A DNA stretch of 16,420 bases, from assembly GCA_014523625.1 (NCBI GenBank), contig JAATVP010000008.1, positions 1 through 16,420 on the forward strand, read 5' to 3'. Origin of the DNA: Nitrososphaerales archaeon TH5896. GTDB taxonomy: Archaea; Thermoproteota; Nitrososphaeria; Nitrososphaerales; Nitrososphaeraceae. Below are positions 1 through 6,947 of the stretch, piece by piece. Position numbers and translations under genes: made by a program. The notes under the pieces are model-generated. The model was given only the letters and a program-made list of their open reading frames with translations. It did not search any database and was not told the DNA's origin. Every line of letters begins with the position of its first letter. Within the stretch, counting starts at the first letter, position 1.

Positions 1-971
1 GATTAGATAAAGAAAACTTTGAGATTATTTCTCCTTTGATTGATGTAGTTAAGATTTATGGTGCTCTTCCATTATTAATCCCGGATACCATTCTTGCAAA
101 AAAAATCAAATTCTATCACGATTACGGAATACTAGTATCAACCGGAAGTACTATTACAGAATATTCTTTTACAGAAAAGCTTTTCGAAAGCTTCATTCTA
201 GAAGCAGCTAGGATTGGTTTTGATATCATTGAGATAGGTGAAAATAATATTGATCTCAAGATAGAGGAAAAGGAGAAGGTTATTGAAGCTGTTAGGTCGG
301 CCGGTCTGAGACTACACTGGAAAATTGGTAAGAAGGATCCTAGACACCAACTGGGAACTGATAAGATATTAGAAAAGATTGAAGAAACGATAAGGGTAAC
401 TAAACCAAGAAGCAATACACTGAGAAATGGTAATGACATTGACAGTCACAATACAGCAGCAGTCTTTGACGATCCTAAAATAGTGCTTGAAGCAAATGAA
501 GGAATAGGTGTAGGCATCTATGATGAAAAAGGTGCTGTCAAGTGGGGATTGGTTGGAGCTGTTACATCTAAATATCCACCAAGTAGATTTATCTTTGAAG
601 CGCCATTAGAAGCACAACAGTCAGCATTAATTGCAGAATTCGGCCAGCGAATCAATTTGGCGGAAATTCATCCCAATTTTGTGTCATCAGTTGAATTGCA
701 GCGAAGAGGCATAATGTCAAAAGCAGCTTATGGTATCTCGTATCTTCGCAAAGCACCAGAAGGAGGACCTGCTTCCAAATTTATCCATTATATAATTAAA
801 ACAGATCACCCAATAGAACAAAGTGATTTAATTTCTTTAACTCATCTTCCAAGAAGGACGATTCAAAGCGCAATAGAAGATCTCAAGGAGCAGGGTTTGA
901 TAATGGAAAAGAACAGTCTGGAAGATACAAGAAGAAAGGTGTATCTGCCAGTCCAATCAGAGTGGTTATAA
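1..971 (+). CDS. comA: Phosphosulfolactate synthase (ComA)-like protein fused to a C-terminal winged helix, 5' partial
   Basis: The frame is open from base 3 with no start codon that fits the family, so the N-terminus lies outside the window; the TTG at 36 falls inside the conserved domain. Counting from that TTG, ComA-type blocks are visible: TGSTITEYSF (36-45), IGENNIDL (67-74), WKIGKKDP (95-102), FEAPLEAQQSALI (187-199) and INLAEIHPNFV (206-216). Family ComA joins phosphoenolpyruvate and sulfite into phosphosulfolactate, first step of coenzyme M synthesis in methanogens; relatives occur in non-methanogens and in plants (HSA32) where that role is unproven. Residues about 247-305 are an extra MarR/ArsR-like winged helix (LPRRTIQSAIEDLKEQGLI as recognition helix), not part of standard ComA. 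Thus it may be a DNA-binding, metabolite-sensing regulator or a regulated enzyme. The family call is fairly sure; the activity is not. Confidence 0.75.
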   Translation, partial: LDKENFEIISPLIDVVKIYGALPLLIPDTILAKKIKFYHDYGILVSTGSTITEYSFTEKLFESFILEAARIGFDIIEIGENNIDLKIEEKEKVIEAVRSAGLRLHWKIGKKDPRHQLGTDKILEKIEETIRVTKPRSNTLRNGNDIDSHNTAAVFDDPKIVLEANEGIGVGIYDEKGAVKWGLVGAVTSKYPPSRFIFEAPLEAQQSALIAEFGQRINLAEIHPNFVSSVELQRRGIMSKAAYGISYLRKAPEGGPASKFIHYIIKTDHPIEQSDLISLTHLPRRTIQSAIEDLKEQGLIMEKNSLEDTRRKVYLPVQSEWL

Positions 972-990
972 GTTATGATTCAATGATGAA

Positions 991-1040
991 CACTGGGAAT
1001 ACCCTGTAGTGATACTAATGCTTGTCGAAATATTAGTGTC
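991..1040 (+). terminator. Two adjacent hairpins after the ComA-like gene
   Basis: About 20 bp after the stop codon, CACT-GGG-AATA-CCC-TGT-AGTG (991-1011) folds with a 3-nt bulge, followed by GATACTAAT (1011-1019) pairing with ATTAGTGTC (1032-1040) over a 12-nt loop with one G-U pair. No T-run follows, so this may be a processing or 3'-end stabilising structure rather than a true terminator. Confidence 0.3.
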
Positions 1041-1173
1041 TCTGTAACTACATGACTATACGGAATGAAATGAGGGTGAATTAATGATCGCAATATCTGC
1101 ATACTTTCTTCAATTATTGCATATTTGATGTCAATTATATGATGCAATTAAACTCTAAATATGATTAATCAAG

Positions 1174-2172
1174 ATGTCATCTGTTGAAATGGTACGAGGA
1201 GAAGAAGACGCAAGAACTAATAAAGTAACTGATACTGATACGAATACAAATGCGAGTAAAAATTCAGAAAAGGAGATGGTAATACTAGAAAATATCTCTA
1301 AAGCATATAACGGAAATAAGACAAACAGGAACAGCAGTAATGTCAATACTAGCAGAAGTGGTAGTAGTACAGTCTTATTTGAACACATCGTTTTGGATAA
1401 TTTGAATCTGAGGATCACGGAAGGGGAATTTGTCACTATTGTAGGACCGTCAGGATGCGGAAAAAGTACTTTACTCAATATTCTAGCAGGCATTGACACA
1501 TCATATACAGGAAAGATATTAATCGATGGAGCATCCATTAAGAGGTCTCCAGATACAGATCGTATCATAATTTTTCAGGAAGGTGCATTATTTCCATGGC
1601 TGACGGTTTATGAGAATATTGAATTTGGGCTAAAGATTGCAAAAATCTCAAAAGAAAAAAGAAGAGAAATCGTAATGCACTACATAGATTTAGTTCAGTT
1701 AACTAGTTTTGCACATGCGTTTGTTCATCAATTATCTGGAGGTATGAAACAAAGAGTAGCTATTGCGAGAGCACTAGTTTTAAATCCAAAAATTCTACTT
1801 ATGGACGAACCATTTGCAGCCCTTGATGTACAGACAAGAAGGATGCTTTATGATCAGCTCGTAAAAATACATGAAAAGACTAATAAGACAATTCTATTCG
1901 TTACTCATAACATCAACGAAGCAGTAGCATTAGGAGATAGAGCTATTATAATATCTCCAAAAATTGCAGGAATAAAGAAAGAATTCAAAATAGATTTACC
2001 TAGACCACGCCAACTAGATCATCCATTAATAAACTCGATTACCAATGCGATTATAGAAGAATCGAAAGAGATGTACACTTCGAATTCATACTTTACCAGC
2101 AGATATGGCAATTACAGTACTGAGAGTAAACCAGATTTAGAATTGGAATCTCCACAGTCACAACTGGCATGA
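1174..2172 (+). CDS. ABC transporter ATP-binding protein, nitrate/sulfonate/taurine type
   Basis: A complete 332-residue ABC ATPase. It shows Walker A GPSGCGKST (91-99), Q-loop Gln135 in IIFQEGALFPWLTV, signature LSGGMKQR (187-194), Walker B ILLMDEP (207-213), D-loop AALD (215-218) and H-loop His245. The Q-loop region and the TRRMLYDQLVKI stretch are typical of the SsuB/TauB/NrtD group, which energises uptake of sulfonates, taurine, nitrate or similar anions. Two oddities: about 34 acidic/Thr/Asn residues precede the first strand, and a Ser/Asn-rich low-complexity insert (about 46-66) separates strand ISKAY from the rest of the core. The permease gene starts 22 bp downstream, so the two form an operon. 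No substrate-binding protein is seen, so the substrate cannot be named. Confidence 0.93.
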   Translation: MSSVEMVRGEEDARTNKVTDTDTNTNASKNSEKEMVILENISKAYNGNKTNRNSSNVNTSRSGSSTVLFEHIVLDNLNLRITEGEFVTIVGPSGCGKSTLLNILAGIDTSYTGKILIDGASIKRSPDTDRIIIFQEGALFPWLTVYENIEFGLKIAKISKEKRREIVMHYIDLVQLTSFAHAFVHQLSGGMKQRVAIARALVLNPKILLMDEPFAALDVQTRRMLYDQLVKIHEKTNKTILFVTHNINEAVALGDRAIIISPKIAGIKKEFKIDLPRPRQLDHPLINSITNAIIEESKEMYTSNSYFTSRYGNYSTESKPDLELESPQSQLA

Positions 2173-2194
2173 ACTAACTAACAACTAACTCACT

Positions 2195-3043
2195 TTGCAA
2201 AATATTCAAGATAATAACCAATTACAAACTTCGTTCAAGGAAGCTAATTCGAATCGAAAGAAGAGGATATCACTTCATGACCTTGCTAATGTAACATTAT
2301 TCATTGCTGCTTTCATCGGAATTTGGCAGTTAGTATATGTACTAGGTATTTGGCCAGAGGTTTCACTGCCATCTCCGATAAGAGTTGGTGAATCTTTTGT
2401 AGATTTGTTTGAGGATTTTACTATATTTACATCCATAGGGATGACAATGTATAGACTTGTCATTGGTTTTGGTATCTCTATTGCTATAGGAGTAACCATG
2501 GGCTTGATAATGGTCAAATTCCCGGGTTTTGGAAAGACAATGAGTTCCTTCGCTTTAGGGCTACAATCATTTCCAAGTGTGGCATGGGTACCATTTGCCA
2601 TACTATTAATAGGACTTAATGATGCTGGAATCCTATTTGTTGTAATAATGAGTTCAGTGTTTTCTGTGATAATATTAACTTATAGTGGAATTCAGAATAT
2701 TCCACCACTATATGTTCGAGCTGCAAAAAATATGGGCGCTAAAGGAATTTCATTATTTAGATTCGTAATGATTCCTGCAGCTACTCCATCTATACTTGTA
2801 GGAATAAAGCAGGCATGGTCATTTGCATGGCATGCACTTATAGGCGCAGAAATACTCATAGCTGCCGCTGTAGGTCTAGGACACATCTTACTGGTTGGCA
2901 GGGAATTTCAACTCATGGATCAGGTTATCGCTTCAATGATTACTATATTCGCTATAGGTCTATTATTCGATAGAGTATTATTCTCAAAATTAGAAGAACG
3001 GGTAAGAGAAAGGTGGGGATTAGATCAAAGCATTGAGCGATAG
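2195..3043 (+). CDS. ABC transporter permease, nitrate/sulfonate/taurine type (BPD_transp_1 family)
   Basis: A 282-residue inner-membrane permease with about six hydrophobic segments (roughly 31-51, 84-108, 118-140, 143-164, 196-225, 243-263). The cytoplasmic EAA loop that docks on the ATPase is visible at about 175-200 (AAKNMGAKGISLFRFVMIP followed by AATPS). SQSFPSVAW-like text at 124-131 (LQSFPSVAW) is typical of SsuC/TauC/NrtB. The start is TTG at 2195: the frame is closed by TAA at 2186-2188 and the next in-frame Met is far inside at about residue 83. It follows the ATPase gene by 22 bp and should be co-transcribed and assemble with it. The substrate is unknown because the binding protein is missing here. 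Confidence 0.92.
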   Translation: MQNIQDNNQLQTSFKEANSNRKKRISLHDLANVTLFIAAFIGIWQLVYVLGIWPEVSLPSPIRVGESFVDLFEDFTIFTSIGMTMYRLVIGFGISIAIGVTMGLIMVKFPGFGKTMSSFALGLQSFPSVAWVPFAILLIGLNDAGILFVVIMSSVFSVIILTYSGIQNIPPLYVRAAKNMGAKGISLFRFVMIPAATPSILVGIKQAWSFAWHALIGAEILIAAAVGLGHILLVGREFQLMDQVIASMITIFAIGLLFDRVLFSKLEERVRERWGLDQSIER

Positions 3044-3154
3044 TCTGGGTTCTCATAACAAGAGTGAGCTGTCAATGATATATCAACAAACCATGATAAG
3101 AATGATAAGAAGAGGTCATAGTTCCTTGGGTAAAATACTTGGATAAAATTAGAA

Positions 3155-3256
3155 ATGACTGCTAGTAATAGAAAAATCTTGTATTATGAGGCGGCTGCCA
3201 GTACCGGAATAGCTGGAATTATCCTACTTGGCTTGGTGTCAATGTATTCGTATTAA
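3155..3256 (+). CDS. Possible 33-residue single-span membrane protein
   Basis: ATG at 3155 opens a 33-codon frame. The N-terminal third is polar with basic residues (MTASNRKILYYEA) and the remainder, about residues 14-31, is one hydrophobic span rich in Gly, Ile and Leu, ending SMYSY. The gene starts 111 bp after the permease stop on the same strand. It has the shape of a small membrane subunit, but there is no recognisable family, and an ORF of this length can arise by chance; the hydrophobicity and the clean N-in topology are the only support. Confidence 0.3.
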   Translation: MTASNRKILYYEAAASTGIAGIILLGLVSMYSY

Positions 3257-3464
3257 TGGTACTTCTTTGACTATGCAATACTGGTATATTCAACTCATTA
3301 CCGACATGGAAAATATGCAAGATAAGATTAAATGTGTAATATACTCACACGTTATGTAATAGTCGTGTGGATCAGTTCGTTACTACATAGAATATGTCTG
3401 ATTTAAGTAATGAATATGACCGTGATAATCCAAATAAAGTATCTATAGATATAGTAAAGTGATT

Positions 3465-3666
3465 ATGAATAGCAATAGAATACCACTAGCTGCACTTGCA
3501 GTAGCTATAATAGTGACAACATCAATCCTTGCAACCTCCATCGTAGGAACAAATGACATACTCTTCGCAAAGAGGAATCATGAAAGCAATCAAGCATTAT
3601 CACGTCAATAATGCTGGAAATGGAGATCTGACCCTTAATGTAGGAACCCAGAATACGTCCTTCTGA
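3465..3666 (+). pseudogene. Frameshifted remnant of a short secreted thaumarchaeal protein
   Basis: ATG at 3465 starts a 48-codon frame with a clear signal peptide: MNSNRIP, then a hydrophobic core (about 8-28) and a likely cleavage region before LFAKRNHESNQAL. It ends at TAA 3609-3611. Shifting by one base at 3610 continues with NAGNGDLTLNVGTQNTSF up to TGA 3664-3666. From memory, short exported proteins of Nitrososphaeraceae carry a CGNG...NV-C-QN motif after the signal peptide; here both expected Cys positions are changed (Ala and Thr). The combination of a frameshift, lost cysteines and an early end suggests a decayed copy. The family link is recalled, not searched. Confidence 0.45.
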
Positions 3667-3721
3667 ATGAATGTAAGGTGATCTTGCGACGTTTACTGTT
3701 TTCCTTCCTCTGGTCCTTATC

Positions 3722-3730
3722 CTTTATAGG
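3722..3730 (+). promoter_or_regulatory. TATA box for the 3754 gene
   Basis: CTTTATAGG sits 24-32 bp before the ATG at 3754, the spacing expected for a leaderless or nearly leaderless archaeal transcript. It supports that ATG as the true start. Confidence 0.5.
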
Positions 3731-3753
3731 CCACTTATACGAATAATAATTAG

Positions 3754-4266
3754 ATGGCACGTGCCCACGTTCATGGTACTTCGATAAGCAAAAATAAACT
3801 TGAAATTATTTTATCAGAGTGTAGCTTTTCATATGAATTTTACAAGAGAAAAATAGTTAAAGGCTCTCACACAATGTATCAAAGTAAGTACAAAGTAACT
3901 GATAAACACCTGAACGTTCTTGAAGTATTAGACAGCAAAGAGGATCTAGTTATTGTTAGTATGAGAGGAAGCAACTTTCCGTTTGCTGCCGCTCTAATCT
4001 TTGCGCTCGCAATAAAATATGGTAGGCCTGAACTGGTATGTCTAGATAGGAGAAATAATGATGAAATGAGAAACCATCAGAATAGCGTCCGCCACGATTA
4101 TGCGGACATAACCACATATTACACTATGAACTTGCCATTAACGTCTACAGTCAAAGATAGCATAATTAATCAGCACAGAATAACAGGGTATAATACACAG
4201 CTTATCGAATGTGCTGAACTCGAGAAAATTGCAGGTCACTATCTTGAGAATTATTTCAAGCAGTAA
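3754..4266 (+). CDS. Uncharacterised 170-residue protein
   Basis: I do not recognise this family. The protein is soluble, with no signal peptide. Its N-terminal third is basic and polar (FYKRKIVKGSH at 29-39). The middle has alternating strand and helix text, LVIVSMRGSNFPFAAALIF (about 65-83), a short hydrophobic helix, then ELVCLDRRNNDEMRN (about 92-106). The C-terminus is helical and amphipathic (AELEKIAGHYLENYF). The alpha/beta pattern with a Gly-Ser turn after a hydrophobic strand could be a nucleotide- or ligand-binding fold, but no catalytic motif is evident. A TATA box at the proper distance and the absence of rivals in other frames make it a real gene. It stands alone between decayed sequences. 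Confidence 0.65.
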   Translation: MARAHVHGTSISKNKLEIILSECSFSYEFYKRKIVKGSHTMYQSKYKVTDKHLNVLEVLDSKEDLVIVSMRGSNFPFAAALIFALAIKYGRPELVCLDRRNNDEMRNHQNSVRHDYADITTYYTMNLPLTSTVKDSIINQHRITGYNTQLIECAELEKIAGHYLENYFKQ

Positions 4267-4407
4267 CCGTACGTAGTAATTGATCAGTTATGAACCGCTT
4301 TACTTGTGTTCAGTAAAACTAAGTTAATCTATCTGATAATATTTTTAACACTTTCAGAACTTTGTTATGTTCTAAAGAAATGTGGCTATCAAGATATGTC
4401 ATCCGAG

Positions 4408-4678
4408 TCATTCGCCATTTGTTATTGTAATAACGGGTTGTTCTTCTATCTCTTTCCTCTTGAAAGACGACACAACATACAACTGTGCTACCTGTCTTGC
4501 GAGTACACCAATTGCAAAATTATGGCACTATACCGCAAGATCTTCTATTTTGGGCCCTTCAATCTTGTCTATCTTGTAGAAACTTGGCGAGTTTCAGTTC
4601 ATAGTAGTAATCCCTCGGCGATAGTGCTAAAGTTACAATTTTGTCTTCCTGTTGTTCTGGGAAACTAATATATAACAT
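4408..4678 (-). pseudogene. Decayed small gene, possibly Alba-like nucleic-acid-binding protein
   Basis: Reading the minus strand from ATG 4676-4678 gives about 38 codons (MLYISFPEQQ..., then IVTLALSPRDYYYELKLAKF) to a TGA. A one-base shift restores a coherent frame: KIEGPKIEDLAV, TAG, CHNFAIGVLARQVAQLYVV, SSFKRKEIEEQPVITITN, stop at 4408-4410. The rebuilt protein is about 90 residues with the order strand-helix-strand-helix-strand-strand, the size and layout of Alba (a small archaeal chromatin/RNA-binding protein), but the identity is too weak to be sure. One frameshift plus one internal stop argue for a dead gene. The plus-strand frames across this stretch are shadows of it. Confidence 0.4.
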
Positions 4679-5112
4679 TTTTACCTAAAACGATTTTGTA
4701 TAATATTTATATTGTAGTGGGAGGGCACTCTAGATTGCCGGCCCAGTGGACTATGGAGGCATACTTCTCACGGCGCCTACAAAAGATACAGATAGTACGA
4801 CTGAAAATTAATTTTGGTTTGAGAAAAAACAGACTACATGCGTTTTATTTCTTTGATTTTTTCCACTTTTCAGGTATCTCTAGACTCCTTTTTGACCCTC
4901 TATACGTGTCTCACCATCTCCTTTTGGCCTATTCTAGGGGTATTTCATCCTTGAGATGTTCATTACATTCCCAAAATATATTGACAACCATTACATTTCC
5001 AGTTATATCTATCATCAAATCTCACGTGCATTTCCAGTTATATCTATCATCAAATCTCACGTGCCGCGCCAATTTTGGTTGATTTAATTCGACTGCATCC
5101 TCAATATCATGC
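4679..5112 (-). other. Gene-poor stretch with minus-strand coding relics
   Basis: No intact gene is supported. On the minus strand near 4720-4810, text such as SVSFVGAVRSMPP, stop, STGPAI, stop, SALPLQ reads like eroded protein in an otherwise AT-rich region, and near 4930-5020 another short piece (MIDITGNVMVVNIFWECNEH) ends in a stop, with further charged text in shifted frames. The long plus-strand frame at 4696-5082 has no family resemblance and lies over these relics, so it is not annotated as a gene. Confidence 0.3.
4994..5063. repeat. Perfect 35-bp tandem duplication
   Basis: The 35-bp unit starting CATTTCCAGTTATATC and ending CTCACGTG occurs twice in direct contact (4994-5028 and 5029-5063) with no mismatch. 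The identity indicates a recent duplication in non-coding or decayed DNA. Two copies are too few for a CRISPR array, and there is no spacer. Confidence 0.95.
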
Positions 5113-5270
5113 GTGACAACAACAATCATATGGCAAAATAAAGATGAAGCTAATTATAATATTGAGTACTTTTATCTGAGGACTGTATTCGGCTACAGAC
5201 CGTACTACATATTCTCGGTACAGTTGGAGCACTCAATGTGTCAAGTGTTTTAGTAAATGGCACAATAGAG
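5113..5270 (+). pseudogene. Broken second copy of the glycolipid-binding-domain gene
   Basis: From GTG 5113 the plus strand reads VTTTIIWQNKDEAN, then YNIEYFYLRT. This matches the start of the intact minus-strand gene at 9263-9844 (MTTTIMWQNKVETD, YSIEYFNLTS) at about 15 of 22 positions. The first frame then drifts and stops at a TAG near 5251-5253. In another frame, GTVGALNVSSVLVNGTIE (about 5218-5270) resembles GTVILLLDQVPVLVNYEI of the intact copy with one residue less. The rest of the domain, including the TNSLPINRL block, is absent. It is thus a 5' remnant with a frameshift, on the opposite strand to its relative about 4.5 kb away. The 3' side abuts the end of the HxlR gene. Confidence 0.65.
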
Positions 5271-5308
5271 AACTTTCTGACCTTCGAGGAAACTCTGATG
5301 ATTTATCC

Positions 5309-5668
5309 TTATTGTACTTGAGTAGATGCTATTCTAAGGAATTTCCAACGCTGAGCCCATTCCCCTAAATCTTTAAGTATTACTCCCAGTTCCCTTGCCC
5401 TAGCAGTCAACCGGTATTCTACTTTAGGCGGTATTTCTGGGTAGATTTTCTTTGAAATTAGGCCTTCACGTTCCATCTCCAATAGTCTAGCTGCTAGTAC
5501 TGTACTACTAATTCCAGATAATGTCCTTTTAAGCTCATTAAAGCGTATGGCTTCCTTTGTGTGAAGGTTCTTTAATATTAACAATGCCCATCTTCTTCCC
5601 AACACTTCCCACATGTTGTTAATTGCTTTGCATTTTTGTTCTTCCTCTTCCACTCCTCTCTGTTCCAC
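5309..5668 (-). CDS. HxlR-family winged-helix transcriptional regulator
   Basis: A 119-residue protein, the normal size for the family. It has Cys13 near the N-terminus, the MWEVLGRRWALLILKNL helix (19-35), RFNELKRTLSGISSTVLAA as helix-turn-helix (42-60), RLLEMEREGLI recognition-helix end (61-71), and a wing with VEYRLT (83-88). HxlR proteins bind DNA as dimers and often sense aldehydes, quinones or redox state, some through the N-terminal Cys; a redox role here is inference. The GTG start at 5668 is forced: TAA lies in frame at 5675-5677, and a TATA box sits 24-32 bp upstream. It lies 76 bp downstream of the luciferase-like oxidoreductase on the same strand but has its own promoter; the oxidoreductase is its natural candidate target. 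Confidence 0.92.
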   Translation of the reverse strand: MEQRGVEEEEQKCKAINNMWEVLGRRWALLILKNLHTKEAIRFNELKRTLSGISSTVLAARLLEMEREGLISKKIYPEIPPKVEYRLTARARELGVILKDLGEWAQRWKFLRIASTQVQ

Positions 5669-5691
5669 TACGGTTTAATATTATGACTAAG

Positions 5692-5700
5692 TATTTAAAT
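5692..5700 (-). promoter_or_regulatory. TATA box of the HxlR gene
   Basis: ATTTAAATA on the minus strand, 24-32 bp before the GTG start, implying a leaderless transcript. It lies between the oxidoreductase stop and the regulator, so the regulator can be transcribed separately. Confidence 0.6.
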
Positions 5701-5744
5701 GGCACTAACCAAATTTAAACGCAATAAATGATACAAGGCGATGA

Positions 5745-6788
5745 CTAAACTACCGCCATATAGTTTTCATACACTTCACGAAGTGCAGGAGCGATACGCT
5801 TACCTATTAATTCGGTAGCTCGCATGAGTTTTGCGTGAGGTAATGAGGCGGGATTCATCATAAAAGTGATCCTTGATATGCCGCCTAGAGCTTGACTGTG
5901 CCTAATGATCTTCTCGACTACCTCATCCGGATCGCCAAGGAGAAGTGCTCCTTGCGAACCACGCTGGGCATCAAAGCTCGCACGCGTCATTTTAGGCCAT
6001 CCACGCTCCTTTCCAATCTCAGTCATAGTATGTGCATAGCCCGGAAAGAAGTCATCGACTGCCTCCTGCGTACTCTCTGCAACATAGCCCAAAGAATGTA
6101 CACCTACTTTCAATTGATCGGCTGAATGGCCGGCTTGTCTTCCAGCCTCTCTGTATAGATCAATAAGTGGCCTGAACCTGTGTGTTTCGCCACCTATTAT
6201 TGCGACCATCAATGGGAGTCCGAGCAAACCGGCACGAACGAATGATTCCGGAGTCCCACCAACGCCTAACCATATCGGAAAAGGATTTTGCAATGGTCTT
6301 GGATAGACTCCCTGACCACTTAGTCTATAACGATATTTGCCAGACCAATGCACATGCTCATTTTCACGAATCTTTAGCAGTAAATCGAGCTTCTCTGCAA
6401 AAAGCGAATCATAGTCTTCCAATTTAAATCCGAATAAAGGAAATGCTTCAATGGACGAGCCGCGACCAACAACCATTTCAGCCCGACCTTGTGAAAGAAG
6501 ATCCAACGTTGCGAATTCTTGAAATACTCTTACTGGGTCGGCAGCACTTAATACAGTTACAGCACTGGTAAGACGTATTTGTTTAGTTCGTGTGGCTGCA
6601 GCAGCTAAGACGACAGCAGGAGCTGAATCCAGGAATTCCTTTCGGTGATGTTCGCCAACACCAAACACGTCCAACCCAATTCGATCGGCATATTCAATCT
6701 GATCGACCAGTCTTCGTAAGCGCTCAGATGGACTGACTTGGAGACCATCGTCATCCCATGCTGCAAAACTATCAATTCCTACTTGCAT
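5745..6788 (-). CDS. LLM-class (luciferase-like) flavin/F420-dependent oxidoreductase
   Basis: A 347-residue TIM-barrel enzyme of the bacterial luciferase superfamily, full family length. Visible family text: FGVGEHHRKEF (42-52), LTSAVTVLSAADPVRVFQEF (73-92), LDLLSQGRAEMVVGRGSS (95-112, the flavin-phosphate region), YPRPLQNPFPIWLGVGGTPES (about 162-182), and GDPDEVVEKI near the C-terminus. Members use FMN or F420 to oxidise or reduce small organic molecules; the substrate cannot be read from sequence. An AT-rich TATA-like ATTAAATAAT lies 23-32 bp before the ATG. The gene looks richer in G and C than its neighbours and the protein reads like bacterial homologues, which suggests acquisition from bacteria. 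Downstream is an HxlR regulator, upstream a PPOX/F420-type protein. Confidence 0.92.
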   Translation of the reverse strand: MQVGIDSFAAWDDDGLQVSPSERLRRLVDQIEYADRIGLDVFGVGEHHRKEFLDSAPAVVLAAAATRTKQIRLTSAVTVLSAADPVRVFQEFATLDLLSQGRAEMVVGRGSSIEAFPLFGFKLEDYDSLFAEKLDLLLKIRENEHVHWSGKYRYRLSGQGVYPRPLQNPFPIWLGVGGTPESFVRAGLLGLPLMVAIIGGETHRFRPLIDLYREAGRQAGHSADQLKVGVHSLGYVAESTQEAVDDFFPGYAHTMTEIGKERGWPKMTRASFDAQRGSQGALLLGDPDEVVEKIIRHSQALGGISRITFMMNPASLPHAKLMRATELIGKRIAPALREVYENYMAVV

Positions 6789-6947
6789 AATATATACACT
6801 AGGTAAAGCGATTATTTAATTGCAGTAGTGATTGCTAACTTAGTTGGTATGTTATACCGTCTCTAGTAAGTGGAAACTTACCGATTTAATAATAACCAAT
6901 TCAAGTATATCGTGTGAGACCTATTGGTTTCGAACACAAATCTGTCA

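Larger units (their letters stand above)
3044..3753 (+). other. Long region between the transporter and the 3754 gene
   Basis: Apart from the 33-codon ORF and the secreted-protein relic, this 710-bp stretch has no long frame on either strand. A short hairpin CACACG (3346-3351) / CGTGTG (3364-3369) and a 22-codon frame at 3394-3462 are present but unsupported. No substrate-binding-protein gene for the ABC pair is hidden here. Confidence 0.6.

Noticed and set aside
122..439. Long antisense frame under the ComA-like gene
   Set aside because: It is the complement of a clear family domain, with no start signals.
1155..1568. Antisense frame under the ABC ATPase
   Set aside because: It opposes the Walker A region and low-complexity insert; the product has no coding character.
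4306..4668. 120-codon plus-strand frame rich in Cys, Phe and Leu
   Set aside because: It overlays the Alba-like minus-strand relic, has no family resemblance and no Shine-Dalgarno or TATA support.
4725..4795. GC-rich patch considered as a tRNA or other structured RNA
   Set aside because: No cloverleaf, no T-loop consensus and no acceptor pairing could be fitted on either strand.
4994..5063. CRISPR array
   Set aside because: Only two units, directly abutting, without spacers or cas genes.
4696..5082. 128-codon plus-strand frame
   Set aside because: It includes the tandem 35-bp repeat read in two different frames, and its composition is not protein-like.
5892..6427. Plus-strand frames within the luciferase-like gene
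   Set aside because: They are shadows of a well-conserved minus-strand enzyme.
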